Under the pieces are notes generated by a model. It had not been told where the DNA came from. It worked only from the letters and a program-made list of their open reading frames with translations, and did no database searches. This document shows positions 24,776-31,922 of a stretch of DNA of 41,812 nt, in pieces (the stretch's first letter is position 1; each line of letters begins with the position of its first letter). The position numbers and the translations under genes are program-made. Source of the DNA: Phenylobacterium sp. (lineage in GTDB: Bacteria > Pseudomonadota > Alphaproteobacteria > Caulobacterales > Caulobacteraceae). The stretch is taken from contig NZ_SCTC01000075.1 in the NCBI RefSeq assembly GCF_004299445.1, forward strand, positions 1 to 41,812, given 5' to 3'.

Positions 24776-25699
24776 CTACAGCCTCAGCCGCCAGGTCTCG
24801 GACACCTCGGGTTTGCCGAAGTCGTCGTGGACCCAGGTCTTCTCCAGTTCGAAGCCTGTGGCCGCGTAGATCGCCCGGGCCGCGGTCAGCACCTCGTGGG
24901 TCCACAGCACGATCTCGCGGTAGCCCTTCTCGCGGGCGAAGCCGATGCACTCGTCCACCAGCCTGCGGCCCAGCTTCTCGCCGCGGGCGGCGGCTTCGAC
25001 CATCAGCAGGCGCAGGCGCGCCACGCCGGGCTCGGCGTCCTTCACGATGAACACCGACCCCACGCGCTCGCCGCCCCGCTCGGCGATCCAGCAGCGCTCC
25101 ATCTCGGGGTCGAAGTTGTCGAGGAAGTCGGCGCAGATCCGCGCCGTCACCGCCTCGATCTTCGGCGCCCAGCCGTAGGTTACGCCGTAGAACACGCCAT
25201 GCCGCTCGGTGACCCAGCCCATGTCGCCGGTCTGGTGCGCGCGGAGCACGATCGGCGGCTTGTCGGTCCTTGGCTGCATCAGGCTCTGGGCGGTGTCGAG
25301 CGCGCCCGCCAGCCGCGCCTTGTCGGGCGCCGAAAGCCCGCCGATCAGCTCATGCACGCGCTCGATGGTCTTGGCGTTCAGGTCGGCGAAGTAGGCCTGG
25401 CCGCGCGGGGTCAGGCGTAGCGTCACGCTGCGCCCGTCGCTGTTGGAGCGCCGCCGCTCCAGCATCCCATCGCGCTCCAGCTTCGACATCATGCGGCTCA
25501 GGTAGCCGGCATCGAGGTCCAGGGCCGCCGCAATGGCGCTGGGCGTGACCATCTCGCCGTGGCTGATCTCATACATCACCCGGTTCTCGGCCAGGGTGTA
25601 GGGCCCGCCCAGGTAGCCGCGCTCCAGCACGCCGATGGCGCGCGTGTAGAAGCGGTTGAATCGGCGGACGGCGGCGACGGTGTCGGGGGCTTCGCTCAT
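24776..25699 (-). CDS. MarR-GNAT fusion: MarR regulator domain with N-acetyltransferase domain
   Basis: 307 residues. The N-terminal MarR winged helix covers about 1-145, with YTLAENRVMYEI, the recognition region SAIAAALDLDAGYLSRMMSKLERDG (cited in part) and the wing RRRSNSDGRS. The GNAT domain covers about 150-307, with the acetyl-CoA loop R-G-E-K-L-G-R-R and YAATGFELEKTW. The fusion is a known architecture; in it the acetyltransferase may sense or modify the ligand. The start at 25699 gives MSEAPDTVAAVRRF. A 25-bp palindrome 17 bp upstream is a probable autoregulatory operator. Confidence 0.92.
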   Translation of the reverse strand: MSEAPDTVAAVRRFNRFYTRAIGVLERGYLGGPYTLAENRVMYEISHGEMVTPSAIAAALDLDAGYLSRMMSKLERDGMLERRRSNSDGRSVTLRLTPRGQAYFADLNAKTIERVHELIGGLSAPDKARLAGALDTAQSLMQPRTDKPPIVLRAHQTGDMGWVTERHGVFYGVTYGWAPKIEAVTARICADFLDNFDPEMERCWIAERGGERVGSVFIVKDAEPGVARLRLLMVEAAARGEKLGRRLVDECIGFAREKGYREIVLWTHEVLTAARAIYAATGFELEKTWVHDDFGKPEVSETWRLRL

Positions 25700-25715
25700 G
25701 GTTCCAATGCACGGC

Positions 25716-25740
25716 AATTGATTGACTCAGTCAAGTAATT
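25716..25740. promoter_or_regulatory. 25-bp palindrome, probable MarR operator
   Basis: Perfect core TTGACT-c-AGTCAA (25722-25734) and matching outer AATT blocks at exactly symmetrical positions (25716-25719 and 25737-25740). Only two positions per half do not pair. It sits between the MarR-GNAT start and the divergent 125-residue gene, a typical autoregulated layout for MarR proteins. Confidence 0.75.
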
Positions 25741-25792
25741 CTTCGGCCTGGCAGGTAGGCTGGTGTTAAGCGGCTTGCGGCAGACTTGAGCC

Positions 25793-26170
25793 GTGATCGA
25801 GGATCAGGACGAGTCCGCGCCCAAGAAGCCGCACCGCCGCGCCGGCGACGCGGACGTGCTGGCGCTCGCCGAAAGCCTGCTGCTCACCATCCAGAACACC
25901 TTCGACCGCGGCGACCTCGAGGTCTTCAAGACGGTGGTCGAGAGCTATCCCGACGTGGGCCGCGACGGCGCGGGCGACGTGGTGGCCAGCCTCATCGGCC
26001 TGCTGGACGATTTCCTGGACCAGGAGACCTGCGACCGCATGGCCATCGCGGTGCACATGCGCGCCTGGCGCTTCATGGTCAGCCGCAAGCCCGACAAGGC
26101 CGAGCGGACGCGCATCCTCAAAGGCCTGAGCGATGTGCGCGACGTCTACGCGACGGCCGGCGCCGCCTGA
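25793..26170 (+). CDS. Hypothetical helical protein, 125 residues
   Basis: GTG start. The protein is predicted all-helical and acidic: DADVLALAESLLLTIQNTFDRGDLEVFKTVVESYPDVG (cited in part) and RMAIAVHMRAWRFMVSRKPDKAERTRIL. It has no membrane segment or signal. Its place beside the MarR palindrome makes it a possible target of that regulator. Family not recognised. Confidence 0.68.
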   Translation: MIEDQDESAPKKPHRRAGDADVLALAESLLLTIQNTFDRGDLEVFKTVVESYPDVGRDGAGDVVASLIGLLDDFLDQETCDRMAIAVHMRAWRFMVSRKPDKAERTRILKGLSDVRDVYATAGAA

Positions 26171-26228
26171 CCCGTTGACGCCCGTGCGCCGGGGCCCACA
26201 TCGTGGGGTCAAGCCCGGAGGAAGCCCC

Positions 26229-26642
26229 GTGTCGTCATCGTACTGGCTCGTGAAGTCCGAGCCGTCCACCTACAGCTACGCCGACCTGGAGCGCGACGGG
26301 AAGACCGTGTGGGATGGCGTGCGCAACTTCACGGCCCGCGGCCACCTCAACGAGATGAAGGTGGGCGACCCGGTGTTCTTCTACCACTCGCAGGACGGCA
26401 AGGCGGTGGTGGCTATCGCGGAGGTCTCCAGGGAGGCCTTCCCCGACGCCAGCGACGAGACCGGCCGCTTCGTGGCGGTCGAGCTGAAGCCGAAGCGGTC
26501 CTTGAAGACGCCTGTGACGCTGGAGGCGATGAAGGCTAACCCGGCGCTCGCCGAGCTGAAGATGATCCGTCAGGGCCGGCTCTCCGTCTCGCCAGTCACG
26601 CCCGAAGAGTGGCTGACGATCCTGATGATGGCCGGCGAATAG
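26229..26642 (+). CDS. EVE-domain protein
   Basis: 137 residues from a GTG with ggagg 7 bases upstream. Typical EVE/PUA-like motifs are YWLVKSEPSTYSYADLE, VWDGVRNFTARGHL, GDPVFFYHSQ and an aromatic cage. EVE domains, like human THYN1, bind modified bases in DNA or RNA; bacterial copies are of uncertain role. Its 3' end overlaps the convergent PEP-CTERM gene by 47 bp. Confidence 0.92.
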   Translation: MSSSYWLVKSEPSTYSYADLERDGKTVWDGVRNFTARGHLNEMKVGDPVFFYHSQDGKAVVAIAEVSREAFPDASDETGRFVAVELKPKRSLKTPVTLEAMKANPALAELKMIRQGRLSVSPVTPEEWLTILMMAGE

Positions 26643-27396
26643 CGCGACGCCGCAGCATCCCGCCGGCCAACCCGAAGCCCGCAATCAGCAGCGCCCAGGT
26701 CCCTGGCTCGGGCACGGCCGTGGGGGCCGCCGCGATCGTGAGCGTGTCGAAGCGCAGCGCCAGATCGGCCGTGCGTATCGGGCCCAGCACATAGGCCAGC
26801 GGCGTCCCGCTGGTGTCCTGGATCGACAGCGCCAGATGCCCGGTGGCCGTGTCGCCGATCCCACGCGTCCACGTGACCGGCTCACCGAAGGGACGCAGCA
26901 GGAAGAGGTCGCTGGCGGTGATGATATTGAAGTCCAGCGCCCCCGCCACGTTCCGGAAGTCGCCGGTCATCGAGGGCCGCTGCCGGCTCTCGGTCGCGAG
27001 CCCGTAGATCTGGTCGGGACCCGAGAAGGCCTTTGCGAAGGTGCTGTCGAGGTTGCCGAAGTCGTAGGCGAAGCCGCCCATGCTGAAGTTGGCTGTCATG
27101 GGGCTCTGGTCGCCCGAGCCATAGACTTGGTCGCCGCCCGGAAACGAGTCGATGGCCCCCCGACTGTCATCGATCGTCAGCGTCAGCGTGAACGCGCGCT
27201 CCGACACCACGCCCGTCGTCGCGCCGGTCGAGAGATCGACGCCCAGCTGGAGCGTTCCGAACGGCGCAGGCGCCGTGAGGTGTCCGTTGTCCGAGCCCGA
27301 CGCGACACCGGTGAGGACGACGGTGGTGACGGCCGCCGCCGCCGGCGCGGCGCTGAAGACGACCGCTGCGGCCGCCAGGATGGAGGTGATGCGCAC
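26596..27396 (-). CDS. PEP-CTERM (PEPxxWA-type) exported protein
   Basis: 266 residues from a GTG start. It has an Ala-rich signal peptide (ILAAAAVVFSAAPAAAA), a secreted beta-rich middle without known enzyme motifs, and a C-terminal sorting signal: AVPEPGTWALLIAGFGLAGG followed by RRR. Exosortases recognise such tails and anchor or release the protein at the cell surface. The tail runs about 14 residues beyond the basic cluster, more than usual, and it is this part that overlaps the EVE gene. No exosortase gene is visible in the window. Confidence 0.85.
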   Translation of the reverse strand: MRITSILAAAAVVFSAAPAAAAVTTVVLTGVASGSDNGHLTAPAPFGTLQLGVDLSTGATTGVVSERAFTLTLTIDDSRGAIDSFPGGDQVYGSGDQSPMTANFSMGGFAYDFGNLDSTFAKAFSGPDQIYGLATESRQRPSMTGDFRNVAGALDFNIITASDLFLLRPFGEPVTWTRGIGDTATGHLALSIQDTSGTPLAYVLGPIRTADLALRFDTLTIAAAPTAVPEPGTWALLIAGFGLAGGMLRRRAIRRPSSGSSATLRA

Positions 27397-27501
27397 GTTG
27401 GAACCCTCAGGACTTTAGGTCCCGAGCCTATCGCTGCGCGGGCTTCCCGCCGTTGCGCCAGCGTCTCAAAATCGGCCGGCCGGCTTACACGTGCGTCTCA
27501 A

Positions 27502-27885
27502 TCAGCTCGGGAAGATCGTCATCTGGGTCTGGATCACCAGGGCCAGCAGCTTGCCGTCGGCGCCGGTGATGCGGGTCTGCCAGACCGACGAGCGGCGGCC
27601 CACGTGCAGCGGCGTGGCCTCGCCCTCGAGGGTCGAGCCCGCCGGGGCGCCGCCCAGGAAGTTCGTCTTGCTCTCCAGGGTCGTCGTGCGCGCGCCGTCG
27701 GCCAGGTTCATCACCGCGCCGGTCGCGCCCAAGGCATCGGCGAAGGCCATGTAGGCGCCGCCGTGACAGATGCCGCCCGCGGTGCAGAGGTTCTCGCGCA
27801 CGACCATGCGGCCGCGCACGCGGTCCTTCGTCCGCTCCAGAACCTCGACGCCCATCAGGTCGGAAAACGGCATGCCGGTGGTCAT
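27502..27885 (-). CDS. PaaI-like hotdog thioesterase
   Basis: 127 residues. It has a single hotdog domain with ENLCTAGGICHGGAYMAFAD (the HGG and Asp active-site region) and LESKTNFLGGAPAGSTLEGEA. It resembles the PaaI/YbdB group that hydrolyses aryl- or acyl-CoA. The start MTTGMPFSDL was chosen for its upstream gaggag ribosome site; the open frame continues upstream without family sequence. It is divergent from asd. Confidence 0.88.
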   Translation of the reverse strand: MTTGMPFSDLMGVEVLERTKDRVRGRMVVRENLCTAGGICHGGAYMAFADALGATGAVMNLADGARTTTLESKTNFLGGAPAGSTLEGEATPLHVGRRSSVWQTRITGADGKLLALVIQTQMTIFPS

Positions 27886-28084
27886 GGATGGATGCTCCTC
27901 GCTTTTGGGTCGGTTTAGGCGCCGCACCCACGCATGGCCATGACCCGCGAGGTCATGGACTTGATGCATCCTCCCCTCCGCGAGACGTTCGAGAGCCAAT
28001 CTGAAGCCGTCTTGAGGATCGTTCGGTTGCACTGCGGGACCGCAGGGCGTAACGGGACGCTCCCCAAGTTTTAGGAGACGACCG

Positions 28085-29116
28085 ATGGGTTATCGGGTCG
28101 CCGTCGTGGGCGCCACGGGCAACGTGGGCCGCGAGATGCTGAACATCCTCGAGGAAGTGAACTTCCCCGTCGACAAGATCCACGCGATCGCGTCGCGCCG
28201 TTCCATCGGCGTCGAGGTCTCGTTCGGCGAGAAGATCATCAAGTGCGAGGACGTGGAGCAGTTCGACTTCTCCACCGTCGATCTCGTGCTGATGAGCGTG
28301 TCGGGCAGCTTCTCCAAGGAATGGTCGCCCAGGATCGGCGCGGCCGGCCCCATCGTCATCGACAACTCGTCGGCCTGGCGGATGGACCCCGACGTGCCGC
28401 TGGTGGTGCCGGAAGTGAACCCCGACGACGTCGAGTGGGCCAACAAGAAGAACATCATCGCCAACCCGAATTGCTCGACCGCCCAGCTGGTGGTGGCGCT
28501 GAAGCCGCTGCACGATCTTGCCAAGATCAAGCGCGTGGTGGTGTCGACCTACCAGTCGGTGTCGGGCGCCGGCAAAGAGGGCATGGACGAGCTGTGGGAC
28601 CAGACCAAGGGCATCTTCGTCCTGGGCGCCCCGCCGCCCAAGAAGTTCCCCAAGCAGATCGCCTTCAACGTCATCCCCTTCATCGGGTCGTTCAACGAGG
28701 ACGGCTACACCGACGAAGAAGCCAAGATGTGGAACGAGACCCACAAGATGATCGACCCGGCGATCAAGCTGACGGTCACCTGCGTGCGTGTGCCCGTGAT
28801 GGTCGGTCACTCCGAGTCGGTGAACATCGAGTTCCACAACCCCATCGACGAGGACGAGGCCCGCGACCTCCTGCGCGAGAGCCCCGGCATCAACGTGATC
28901 GATAAGCGCGACTCCACCGGATACATCACGCCGAAGGAGGCCCAGGGCGAGTTCCCGGTCTTCGTCAGCCGCATCCGCAAGGACCCGACGGTGGACCACG
29001 GTCTGAACCTCTGGGTGGTGGCCGACAACCTGCGCAAGGGCGCGGCCCTCAACGCCGTCCAGATCGCCGAGCTGCTCCACGCCCGTGGCCTGATCAAGCA
29101 AAAGGCGCTCGCCTAG
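28085..29116 (+). CDS. asd: Aspartate-semialdehyde dehydrogenase
   Basis: Reduces aspartyl phosphate to the semialdehyde, the branch to lysine/DAP, threonine and methionine. 343 residues: NADP motif GATGNVGREML (residues 9-19), the catalytic Cys in NPNCSTAQL (about 130), the substrate His region VRVPVMVGHSESV and C-terminal WVVADNLRKGAA. A Shine-Dalgarno (taggag) precedes the ATG. A ctgcgg-ga-ccgcag hairpin lies about 50 bp upstream. Confidence 0.97.
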   Translation: MGYRVAVVGATGNVGREMLNILEEVNFPVDKIHAIASRRSIGVEVSFGEKIIKCEDVEQFDFSTVDLVLMSVSGSFSKEWSPRIGAAGPIVIDNSSAWRMDPDVPLVVPEVNPDDVEWANKKNIIANPNCSTAQLVVALKPLHDLAKIKRVVVSTYQSVSGAGKEGMDELWDQTKGIFVLGAPPPKKFPKQIAFNVIPFIGSFNEDGYTDEEAKMWNETHKMIDPAIKLTVTCVRVPVMVGHSESVNIEFHNPIDEDEARDLLRESPGINVIDKRDSTGYITPKEAQGEFPVFVSRIRKDPTVDHGLNLWVVADNLRKGAALNAVQIAELLHARGLIKQKALA

Positions 29117-29117
29117 G

Positions 29118-30050
29118 ATGTCTCCGGTGTCGGCGCCCGGCGGAGACAACCGCCTGGCGCTCGGCGCGGGCCTCTCCTGTTATCTCATCTGGGGCTTCGT
29201 CCCCCTGATCTTCCAGGCCATCGGCGCGCTGGGCGTCGGGCCGTGGGAGATCCTGGCCCATCGCATCGTCTGGAGCATCCCGACGGCGGCGCTGTTCGTC
29301 TGGCTGGCCCGCCAGGGCCCGCAGGCGATGGCGGTGCTGCGCCAGCCCAGGACCCTGGCCTGGCTGTTCCTCTCGTCGTTGCTGATCGCCACGAACTGGG
29401 TGGTCTTCATCTGGGCCGTGACGTCGGGACGGCTGCTGGAGAGCAGCCTCGGCTACTACATCAACCCGCTGGTCAGCATGGCCGCCGGCGCGCTGCTCTT
29501 CCGCGAGCGGATCGACCGGATCGGCATGGCCGCCATCGCGCTGGCCCTGGTCGGCGTGACCGTCCAGGCCATTGCCCTCGGGCATCTGCCCTGGGTGTCG
29601 CTGGTGCTGGCGTTCAGCTTCGGCGGTTATGGCGTGGTGCGCAAACAGGTCGCGGCCGACGCTCAGACCGGCTTCCTGGTCGAGACCCTCCTCGTGGGCC
29701 TGGTCGCCGTCGGCTACATCGCCTGGCAGGCGGGCCAGCCGGGCGCGAGCCACTTCTCCGACCCGGTCACCGCCGCCTGGCTGATCGCCTGCGGCCCGAT
29801 CACGGCGATCCCGCTGGTGCTGTTCTCATGGGCCGCGCGGCGCGTGCCGCTGTCGGTGATGGGCTTCATGCAGTTCCTCTCGCCCACCATCAGCTTCGTC
29901 ATCGGCCTGTCGCAGGGCGAGGCCTTTACGCCGCTACGGGCGCTGTCGTTCGCCTTCATCTGGGGCGGGGCGGCTGTGTTCCTGTATGGCGCGTGGCGTA
30001 GGTCGCGCTCGGTCATCGTGGCGCAGAAGATCGAGGCCGCGGCCGAATAG
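29118..30050 (+). CDS. rarD: RarD-type DMT-superfamily transporter
   Basis: 310 residues with ten hydrophobic helices in two EamA-like halves. RarD hallmarks are GLSCYLIWGFVPLIFQAI, AHRIVWSIPTAALF, SLGYYINPLVSM and LVLFSWAARRVPLSVMGFMQFLSPT (cited in part). RarD proteins are inner-membrane permeases of unknown substrate, linked by name to chloramphenicol sensitivity. The start lies one base after the asd stop, with translation reinitiation likely. Confidence 0.92.
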   Translation: MSPVSAPGGDNRLALGAGLSCYLIWGFVPLIFQAIGALGVGPWEILAHRIVWSIPTAALFVWLARQGPQAMAVLRQPRTLAWLFLSSLLIATNWVVFIWAVTSGRLLESSLGYYINPLVSMAAGALLFRERIDRIGMAAIALALVGVTVQAIALGHLPWVSLVLAFSFGGYGVVRKQVAADAQTGFLVETLLVGLVAVGYIAWQAGQPGASHFSDPVTAAWLIACGPITAIPLVLFSWAARRVPLSVMGFMQFLSPTISFVIGLSQGEAFTPLRALSFAFIWGGAAVFLYGAWRRSRSVIVAQKIEAAAE

Positions 30051-30097
30051 CCCGCCCTTCCCACTGCTCGGGAAAGGCAGGGCGCGGAGAGGGGGCC

Positions 30098-30133
30098 ATG
30101 CGCAAACGCATAGCGATCAGGCGAAATCGCTGA
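30098..30133 (+). CDS. Possible 11-residue basic leader peptide, unit 1
   Basis: Would encode MRKRIAIRRNR. The unit 2 version differs by one synonymous and one Ile/Val change only. It is rich in rare codons for this genome (ATA, AGG, CGA). A purine-rich gagaggggg lies upstream. Such a peptide could act in attenuation; it could also be a chance frame in a conserved DNA element. Confidence 0.3.
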   Translation: MRKRIAIRRNR

Positions 30134-30228
30134 TCTATGCAGTGTTCAGATGTTGCTACACAGACGTTGTCCACACGGACGGCCCCGCTCCCCCGGGGCT
30201 CCCCACCAGAACCTGAAGGACCACGCTC
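30098..30228 (+). promoter_or_regulatory. Conserved leader of miniprotein unit 1
   Basis: The first 54 bases match the leader of unit 2 at 52 positions, and parts of the rest also match: gtcc-acac-ggac and gccccg-ctcccc-cggggc hairpins and an aagga ribosome site. The stretch is poorer in GC than its surroundings. It opens with atgcg-caaa-cgcat. Two short frames are conserved in both units: 11 codons (MRKRIAIRRNR) and, 3 bases later, 31 codons (MQCSD...) ending as ATGA on the miniprotein start. Whether the leader acts as promoter, attenuator or both is unknown. Confidence 0.7.
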
Positions 30229-30333
30229 ATGACCCTCTCGCAGATCGAACGCCAAGCCGACCGCCTCGCCCCCGTCGCCCTGCTGATCATCGGCCTGTTC
30301 ACGGCCTTCGCCACCGCCGGCCTCGGCATCTGA
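30229..30333 (+). CDS. 34-residue single-helix membrane miniprotein A
   Basis: Sequence pattern: short amphipathic start MTLSQIERQADRLAP, then one hydrophobic helix (VALLIIGLFTAFATAGLGI) ending at the stop. aagga lies about 11 bases upstream. It shares 18 of 34 residues with miniprotein B downstream, including E7, D11-R12, A14-P15, GLF and the terminal TAGLGI. It has its own leader and its own double-hairpin terminator. The size and single helix recall short membrane regulators such as division inhibitors or transporter modulators, but no family assignment is possible by eye. Confidence 0.72.
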   Translation: MTLSQIERQADRLAPVALLIIGLFTAFATAGLGI

Positions 30334-30337
30334 TCCC

Positions 30338-30381
30338 GTCCGACCTCGAGCTTCGGACAAGGGCCCTTCGGGGCCCTTTTT
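30338..30381 (+). terminator. Double-hairpin terminator of unit 1
   Basis: A first stem gtccga/tcggac (30338-30343, 30353-30358), then a classical terminator agggccc-TTCG-gggccct (30360-30377) followed by a T-run. Both stems are repeated in unit 2 with different loop bases in the first hairpin. Confidence 0.92.
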
Positions 30382-30408
30382 CGTTTTCCCTCCCCGCCGG
30401 GGAGGGAG

Positions 30409-30444
30409 ATGCGCAAACGCATAGCCGTCAGGCGAAATCGCTGA
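30409..30444 (+). CDS. Possible 11-residue basic leader peptide, unit 2
   Basis: Would encode MRKRIAVRRNR; see the unit 1 copy. It is preceded by ggggaggga. A second frame (MQCSD..., 29 codons) starts 3 bases after its stop and ends as ATGA on miniprotein B; the length difference from unit 1 is 6 bases, so frame is kept. Confidence 0.3.
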   Translation: MRKRIAVRRNR

Positions 30445-30533
30445 TCTATGCAGTGTTCAGATAGTGTTAGAACCAACTTGTCCAAACGGACACCCCGCTC
30501 CCCCGGGGGCCACCAAGACCAAGGACCAAGACC
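30409..30533 (+). promoter_or_regulatory. Conserved leader of miniprotein unit 2
   Basis: Near-identical to the first 54 bases of the unit 1 leader, preceded by a palindromic ccctccccgccggggaggg. It contains gtcc-aaac-ggac and ccccg...cgggg hairpins and aagga before the ATG. gttcagatagtgtta resembles the alphaproteobacterial LexA box GTTC-N7-GTTC with one mismatch; unit 1 has two mismatches. gttagaac is also close to a Caulobacter-type -10 (GCTANAWC). These readings are alternatives and none is proven. Confidence 0.68.
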
Positions 30534-30638
30534 ATGACCTTCGCCCGCTTCGAAGCTTCCTTCGACCGTTTCGCCCCGATGTTCCTGATGGCGCTGGGCC
30601 TGTTCGCCGCCGTCTCGACCGCCGGTCTCGGCATCTGA
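30534..30638 (+). CDS. 34-residue single-helix membrane miniprotein B
   Basis: MTFARFEASFDRFAP followed by the hydrophobic helix MFLMALGLFAAVSTAGLGI. Paralogue of miniprotein A (18/34 identical, the same length). The first half is Phe-rich with a charge pattern (R5, E7, D11, R12) fitting an amphipathic membrane-surface helix. A single helix ending in Gly-Leu-Gly-Ile right at the stop suggests the C-terminus lies at or just beyond the membrane. Confidence 0.72.
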   Translation: MTFARFEASFDRFAPMFLMALGLFAAVSTAGLGI

Positions 30639-30644
30639 ACTCAC

Positions 30645-30689
30645 GTCCGACCCAGACCATTCGGACGAGGGCCCTTCGGGGCCCTTTTT
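30645..30689 (+). terminator. Double-hairpin terminator of unit 2
   Basis: gtccga/tcggac (30645-30650, 30661-30666) then agggccc-TTCG-gggccct (30668-30685) with a T-run. It ends 9 bp before the stop codon of the convergent serine hydrolase gene. Confidence 0.92.
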
Positions 30690-30697
30690 CGTGGGCG

Positions 30698-31822
30698 CTA
30701 CAGCGCGGCGTAGGCCGCTTCGATCAGGCGACGGGGCCGCGCGTCGCCCATCAGCGCCACGCCCTGCCTGTTCATCACGTAAGCCCCGCCCAGCCGCCGC
30801 TCGGGATCGGCGAAGGCGCACGATCCGCCCCATCCCGAATGACCGAAGCTCTGCGTCCCCGGCCCCCAGGGAAAGTTGATCTCGTTGCGCATGAACCCCG
30901 CGGCCCAGCTCATCACATAGGGCAGCACCAGGTCCTGGCCGCGGATGCGCTCGCGGCTGGCTTCGGCGATCAGGGCCGGCGACAGGATCTCGCCGCCGTC
31001 CAGCCAGCCGTCGTTGGCCAGCGCGCCCATCAGCTTGGCGAACGCCTCGGCCGTGGCGTAGCCGTTGGTGGACGGCACCTCCATGCGTCGGTAGTCCGCC
31101 CCGGCCTTGCCCGCCGCCGACGACCAGGGCGCGAGGAAGGCCGCCCGCGTGGCATCGTTGATCTCGCCGAAATCGGGCAGCGCGCTGGGCCGCACCAGCT
31201 CGGCCACGCGATGTTCGTGCTCGGCGGGCAACCCCACCCAGAGATCGAGGCCGAACGGGTCGCCGATGTCCTCCCGAAACGCCGTGCCGATGGTGCGTCC
31301 GTCGACACGGCGGAAGATCTCGCCCGCGATATAGCCCACTGTGACCGGGTGATACCCACTGGCGCTGCCTGGCGGCCACATCGGCGCCATGGCGGCCAGC
31401 CGCGCGCAGATCGCGTCCCAGTCGACCCAGAGGCCCGGGTCCATCGGCTCAGGGAAGCCCGGCAGGCCCGCCTGGTGCGAGATCGCCTGCTCGATGGTCA
31501 CCGCGCCCTTCCCGGCCTGGCCGAACTCGGGCCAGACGCTGGCGACAGTCTGGCCGTAGTCCAGCCGCCCGGCGTCCACCAGCCGCGCGATCATCAGGGC
31601 CGACACCGACTTGGTGGTCGAGAACACCGGGACCAGCGTGTCCTCGCCGAACGGCGCCTCCCGCTTGCGATCGGCCCAGCCGCCCATCAGGTCCAGCACC
31701 ACCTCGCCATCTTCGACCAGCGTGAAGCGCGCGCCCAGCTCCTCACCGGCTTCGAAGGCGCGGGCGAAGACGTCCTTGACGCCCGCGAACCGGGCGGGCG
31801 CGAAACCTGTGATGTCGACCAT
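30698..31822 (-). CDS. Serine hydrolase of the beta-lactamase/EstB family
   Basis: 374 residues. The class C-like fold is seen from S-T-T-K (nucleophile Ser and general-base Lys, in VPVFSTTKSVSALM), the Tyr motif in SGYHPVTVG and H-S-G-W-G-G near the C-terminus. Such proteins are esterases or carboxylesterases more often than beta-lactamases. There is no signal peptide, so it is cytoplasmic. The start MVDITGFAPARFAG was preferred; an in-frame ATG 12 codons earlier is possible. Confidence 0.88.
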   Translation of the reverse strand: MVDITGFAPARFAGVKDVFARAFEAGEELGARFTLVEDGEVVLDLMGGWADRKREAPFGEDTLVPVFSTTKSVSALMIARLVDAGRLDYGQTVASVWPEFGQAGKGAVTIEQAISHQAGLPGFPEPMDPGLWVDWDAICARLAAMAPMWPPGSASGYHPVTVGYIAGEIFRRVDGRTIGTAFREDIGDPFGLDLWVGLPAEHEHRVAELVRPSALPDFGEINDATRAAFLAPWSSAAGKAGADYRRMEVPSTNGYATAEAFAKLMGALANDGWLDGGEILSPALIAEASRERIRGQDLVLPYVMSWAAGFMRNEINFPWGPGTQSFGHSGWGGSCAFADPERRLGGAYVMNRQGVALMGDARPRRLIEAAYAAL

Positions 31823-31922
31823 GAACCTGGACCGTGGTGGCTTCTGCAAAGCCGACACCGGCGTTGCCTTCGGCCATATACCGCTCCACGGCCGAAGCGA
31901 CAGCCGCCGACGCGCGGCTCCG

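Noticed and set aside
30051..30697. A plain intergenic region of repeats and terminators
   Set aside because: Two matched 34-codon frames with ribosome sites, related sequence and their own terminators are better explained as genes.
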